Source: Hymenobacter sp. UV11 (GTDB lineage: Bacteria > Bacteroidota > Bacteroidia > Cytophagales > Hymenobacteraceae). Taken from it: a stretch of 64,000 nucleotides of DNA. The stretch covers positions 1 through 64,000 of the forward strand of contig NZ_SRII01000007.1 of the NCBI RefSeq assembly GCF_004684095.1, given 5' to 3'. The position numbers were made by a program, and so were the translations under genes. Shown in pieces: positions 63,788 to 64,000 of this stretch. Position 1 is the first letter of the stretch, and the number at the start of each line of letters is the position of its first letter. Below the pieces are notes generated by a model. That model was not told where the DNA came from. It was given only the letters and a program-made list of their open reading frames with translations, and made no database searches.

Positions 63788-64000
63788 TTAGCCGTGCACT
63801 GCGCGCACTTTCGTCAGTCCTTCGGCCGTGATAAAGCCGTGGGCGGCGGCGTGGGTGGCGGCGGTCAGGTAGTCGGGCACCAGCAGCAGCTCTACCCCTG
63901 TGTCGTGGTGCAGCGCTTCGGCAATGGGGGCCACGCGGCTGGCCCGGCCGGGCACGCCCACATCGCGGATGTACACCACCCGAATGCGCCCCGGATGCGT
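63788..64000 (-). CDS. App1-like (DUF2183) protein, C-terminal part
   Basis: The last 70 residues of a gene that continues past the right edge of the window. The segment HPGRIRVVYIRDVG followed by RVAPIAEALHHDTGVELLLVPDYLTAATHAAAHGFI matches the C-terminus of App1-type phosphatidate phosphatases, where the VYIRDV strand follows the HAD-like core. The catalytic DxDxT motif would lie outside the window. It lies directly upstream of mtgA with a 14-base gap containing the mtgA promoter box. Confidence 0.65.
   Translation of the reverse strand, partial: THPGRIRVVYIRDVGVPGRASRVAPIAEALHHDTGVELLLVPDYLTAATHAAAHGFITAEGLTKVRAVHG

Overview
The window looks like a chromosomal segment of a Hymenobacter-like member of the Bacteroidota (Cytophagales). 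The evidence is a GC-rich sequence, a SusC/SusD pair, a type IX secretion (type B) sorting domain, many lipoproteins, promoters of the Bacteroidota TTTG / TAnnTTTG type, and almost no Shine-Dalgarno sequences. Family names are from memory of conserved motifs; no database search was run.

Layout. 1-13.1 kb is mixed housekeeping and envelope: an M28 peptidase, a GxxExxY gene enclosed in an 80-bp inverted repeat, an OmpA-type lipoprotein, an S8 protease with a downstream barrel protein, an M23 lipoprotein, HMG-CoA lyase, a LutA-like Fe-S protein, a GH130 enzyme, DapA and a polysaccharide deacetylase. 13.1-42.8 kb is one glucuronoxylan/xylose utilisation locus: a zinc-ribbon/LacI regulator diverging from mannonate dehydratase, GH67, an SDR oxidoreductase, SusC, SusD, a DUF5597-type glycosidase, an SGNH esterase, GH3, xylulokinase, xylose isomerase, transketolase, GH10 xylanase, GH115, a PA14-containing GH3 and a decayed GH39 gene. 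42.8-64 kb returns to mixed genes: a lactonase-like propeller, LigA, an orphan heme-copper oxidase subunit III, a DPP4-type S9 peptidase, a T9SS type B adhesin-like protein, a DUF2147 protein, a stand-alone structured RNA unit, an NlpC/P60 lipoprotein-like protein, an M61 peptidase, Kup, an FKBP, a 45-residue membrane peptide, MtgA and the end of an App1-like gene.

How the xylan genes fit together (inference from families). GH10 cuts the backbone. GH115 and GH67 remove (methyl)glucuronate, from internal and terminal positions respectively. The SGNH esterase would deacetylate, and SusC/SusD import oligomers. GH3 enzymes (formerly with GH39) release xylose, which XylA, XylB and transketolase feed into the pentose phosphate pathway. 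Glucuronate would pass through the SDR (candidate fructuronate reductase) and UxuA to 2-keto-3-deoxygluconate. The uronate isomerase, KDG kinase and KDPG aldolase are not in this window.

The most unusual items are (i) a promoter-to-terminator unit at about 54.86-55.25 kb with no long ORF, a multi-helix RNA and a 23-codon ORF carrying a perfect Shine-Dalgarno sequence, which is rare in this phylum; (ii) the GxxExxY gene exactly enclosed by 79/80-identical inverted repeats that carry the terminators of both flanking convergent genes; (iii) a CX2C-X19-CX2C zinc ribbon fused to a LacI regulator beside a 34-bp imperfect palindrome; (iv) many intergenic palindromes whose two arms match each other but differ from site to site; and (v) a heavily repeated octamer GGGTAGGG that fits the FtsK-orienting (KOPS) consensus.
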